From CAZMGG01 sp964565715 (GTDB lineage Bacteria; Planctomycetota; UBA1135; UBA2386), in contig CAZMGG010000094.1 of NCBI GenBank assembly GCA_964565715.1, positions 1 to 22,535 on the forward strand: a stretch of DNA of 22,535 nucleotides, read 5' to 3'. The position numbers and the translations under genes are program-made. Every line of letters begins with the position of its first letter. Position 1 is the first letter of the stretch. Positions 21,408 through 22,535 of this stretch are shown here, in pieces. A model generated the notes under the pieces. That model saw only the letters and a list, made by a program, of their open reading frames with translations, had not been told where the DNA came from and did not search any database.

Positions 21408-22535
21408 ATGACCGAAGCCCTGCACTCCCAGATCAAGACCTCCGGCGCCGACTTCAAGCAGAACCGCGCGCATCACCTGGCCGAGATCGAACGGCTGCGG
21501 GCCCGGCTCGCCGAGGTCCGCCTGGGCGGCGGCGCCGAGGCGGTGGCGCGGCACCACAAGCGCGGCAAGCTGCTGCCCCGCGAGCGCATCGACCGGCTGC
21601 TGGACCCCGGCGCGCCGTTCGTCGAGCTGTCGCCGCTGGCGGCCAACGGCATGTACGACGACGCGGCGCCGGCGGCGGGGGTCGTCACCGGCATCGGGCT
21701 GGTGCACGACCGCGAGGTGATGATCGTCGCCAACGACGCCACCGTGAAGGGCGGCACCTACTTCCCGATGACGGTGAAGAAGCACGTGCGGGCCCAGGAG
21801 ATCGCGCTGGAGAACCGCCTGCCGTGCGTCTACCTGGTCGACTCCGGCGGCGCGTTCCTGCCGCTGCAGGCCGACGTGTTCCCCGATCGCGACCACTTCG
21901 GCCGCATCTTCTACAACCAGGCGCAGATGTCGGCGGCCCGGATCCCGCAGGTGGCGGTGGTGCTGGGCTCGTGCACCGCCGGCGGCGCCTACGTGCCGGC
22001 GATGAGCGACGAGTCGATCATCGTCAAGGGCAACGGCACGATCTTCCTGGGCGGGCCGCCGCTGGTGAAGGCGGCCACCGGCGAGGTGGTGTCGGCCGAG
22101 GACCTCGGCGGCGCCGACGTGCACACGCGGCTGTCCGGCGTCGCCGACCACTTCGCCGAGGACGAGGAGCAGGCGCTGCGCATGTGCCGCTCGATCGTGC
22201 AGCACCTGAACACGCGGAAGCCGGCGCAGGTGGCCATGCAGGCGGTGGAGGAGCCCCTCTACGATCCCGACGAGATCCTCGGCGTGCTGCCGCAGGACAC
22301 CCGCACGCCCTACGACGTGCGCGAGATCGTCGCCCGGCTGGTGGATGGCAGCCGGCTGCACGAGTTCAAGGCGCGCTACGGCACGACGCTGGTGACCGGC
22401 TTCGCGCACCTGCACGGCATGCCGGTGGGGATCGTCGCCAACAACGGCATCCTGTTCAGCGAGAGCGCGCAGAAGGCGGCCCACTTCGTCGAGCTGTGCA
22501 GCCAGCGGCAGGTGCCGCTGCTGTTCCTGCAGAAC
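21408..22535 (+). CDS. mccB: Acyl-CoA carboxylase carboxyltransferase subunit, methylcrotonyl-CoA carboxylase beta type (3' end cut)
   Basis: 376 codons are present, then the window ends with the frame open; the family is usually about 535 residues. Signature segments are GGAFLPLQADVFPDRDHFGR at 147-166 and IFYNQAQMSA after it, which favour methylcrotonyl-CoA over propionyl-CoA carboxylase. The oxyanion and acyl-CoA stretch GSCTAGGAYVPAMSDE follows at 187-202, then GGADVHTRLSGVADHF at 234-249. The enzyme moves CO2 from biotin on a partner alpha subunit to 3-methylcrotonyl-CoA in leucine breakdown. The start at ATG 21408 gives the typical leader with an amphipathic helix. A plausible promoter lies 21 nt upstream and there is no Shine-Dalgarno. 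The biotin carboxylase subunit would be expected just beyond the right edge. Confidence 0.93.
   Translation, partial: MTEALHSQIKTSGADFKQNRAHHLAEIERLRARLAEVRLGGGAEAVARHHKRGKLLPRERIDRLLDPGAPFVELSPLAANGMYDDAAPAAGVVTGIGLVHDREVMIVANDATVKGGTYFPMTVKKHVRAQEIALENRLPCVYLVDSGGAFLPLQADVFPDRDHFGRIFYNQAQMSAARIPQVAVVLGSCTAGGAYVPAMSDESIIVKGNGTIFLGGPPLVKAATGEVVSAEDLGGADVHTRLSGVADHFAEDEEQALRMCRSIVQHLNTRKPAQVAMQAVEEPLYDPDEILGVLPQDTRTPYDVREIVARLVDGSRLHEFKARYGTTLVTGFAHLHGMPVGIVANNGILFSESAQKAAHFVELCSQRQVPLLFLQN

Noticed and set aside
21381..22484. Minus-strand open frame opposite the acyl-CoA carboxylase gene
   Set aside because: The plus strand encodes an unmistakable carboxyltransferase; the minus-strand translation is His/Arg/Ala/Val-rich without motifs.
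1..22535. tRNA, rRNA, CRISPR, insertion sequence, integrase, phage or toxin-antitoxin genes
   Set aside because: Looked for on both strands by eye; nothing with clover-leaf sequence, regular direct repeats, transposase motifs or small toxin pairs was found.

Overview
This is a very GC-rich, densely packed window, most likely from an uncultured member of the Planctomycetota. The main clue is a C-terminal domain shared by two secreted proteins. It carries an LDLTP-x-G...C stretch and an IPNNAAL-x-G motif, which I associate with large secretomes of deep planctomycete lineages. A run of exactly 100 N (4637-4736) marks a scaffold gap, so this is draft or metagenome-assembled sequence. The taxonomic call is inference.

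Left part (1-3455, all minus strand, read right to left): a small sigma-factor-like gene with a readable promoter, then a tight NurA-like nuclease / HerA-like ATPase / SbcD (Mre11-type) nuclease operon that leaves the window at base 1. It resembles the archaeal DNA end-resection cluster. Next (3531-4636) is a patch with visibly lower GC: a single-span membrane protein and the C-terminal part of a Cys-rich protein cut by the gap.

Middle (4833-15742): a plus-strand lipoprotein-like double esterase (alpha/beta hydrolase fused to SGNH hydrolase) converges with a long minus-strand series. Read 5' to 3', the series is: di-heme cytochrome c peroxidase (MauG/CcpA type), ECF sigma factor, anti-sigma-like membrane protein, secretin-like periplasmic protein, HEAT-repeat-like secreted protein, HAD 5'-nucleotidase, secreted kelch protein, PLP aminotransferase, SAM methyltransferase. 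The first four are joined by overlaps and look like one regulated unit. The last three are also start/stop coupled.

Right part (15822-22535): a divergent acidic amino acid/dicarboxylate symporter, followed by a strong hairpin between convergent genes. Then a large secreted protein with duplicated modules and the planctomycete C-terminal domain (minus), a coupled VOC-domain protein / double-CDGSH iron-sulfur protein pair (minus), a FemAB/GNAT-like acyltransferase (plus), and the start of a methylcrotonyl-CoA carboxylase-type beta subunit (plus) cut by the window end.

Two features recur across the window. Neighbouring genes often overlap by GTGA, ATGA or TGATG. The first genes of several transcription units lack a Shine-Dalgarno sequence and carry a -10-like hexamer only 5-10 nt before the start codon, which suggests leaderless transcripts, while some operon-internal genes have good Shine-Dalgarno sites. 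No rRNA, tRNA, CRISPR array, insertion sequence or phage gene was seen, and no gene-free stretch exceeds 300 bases.
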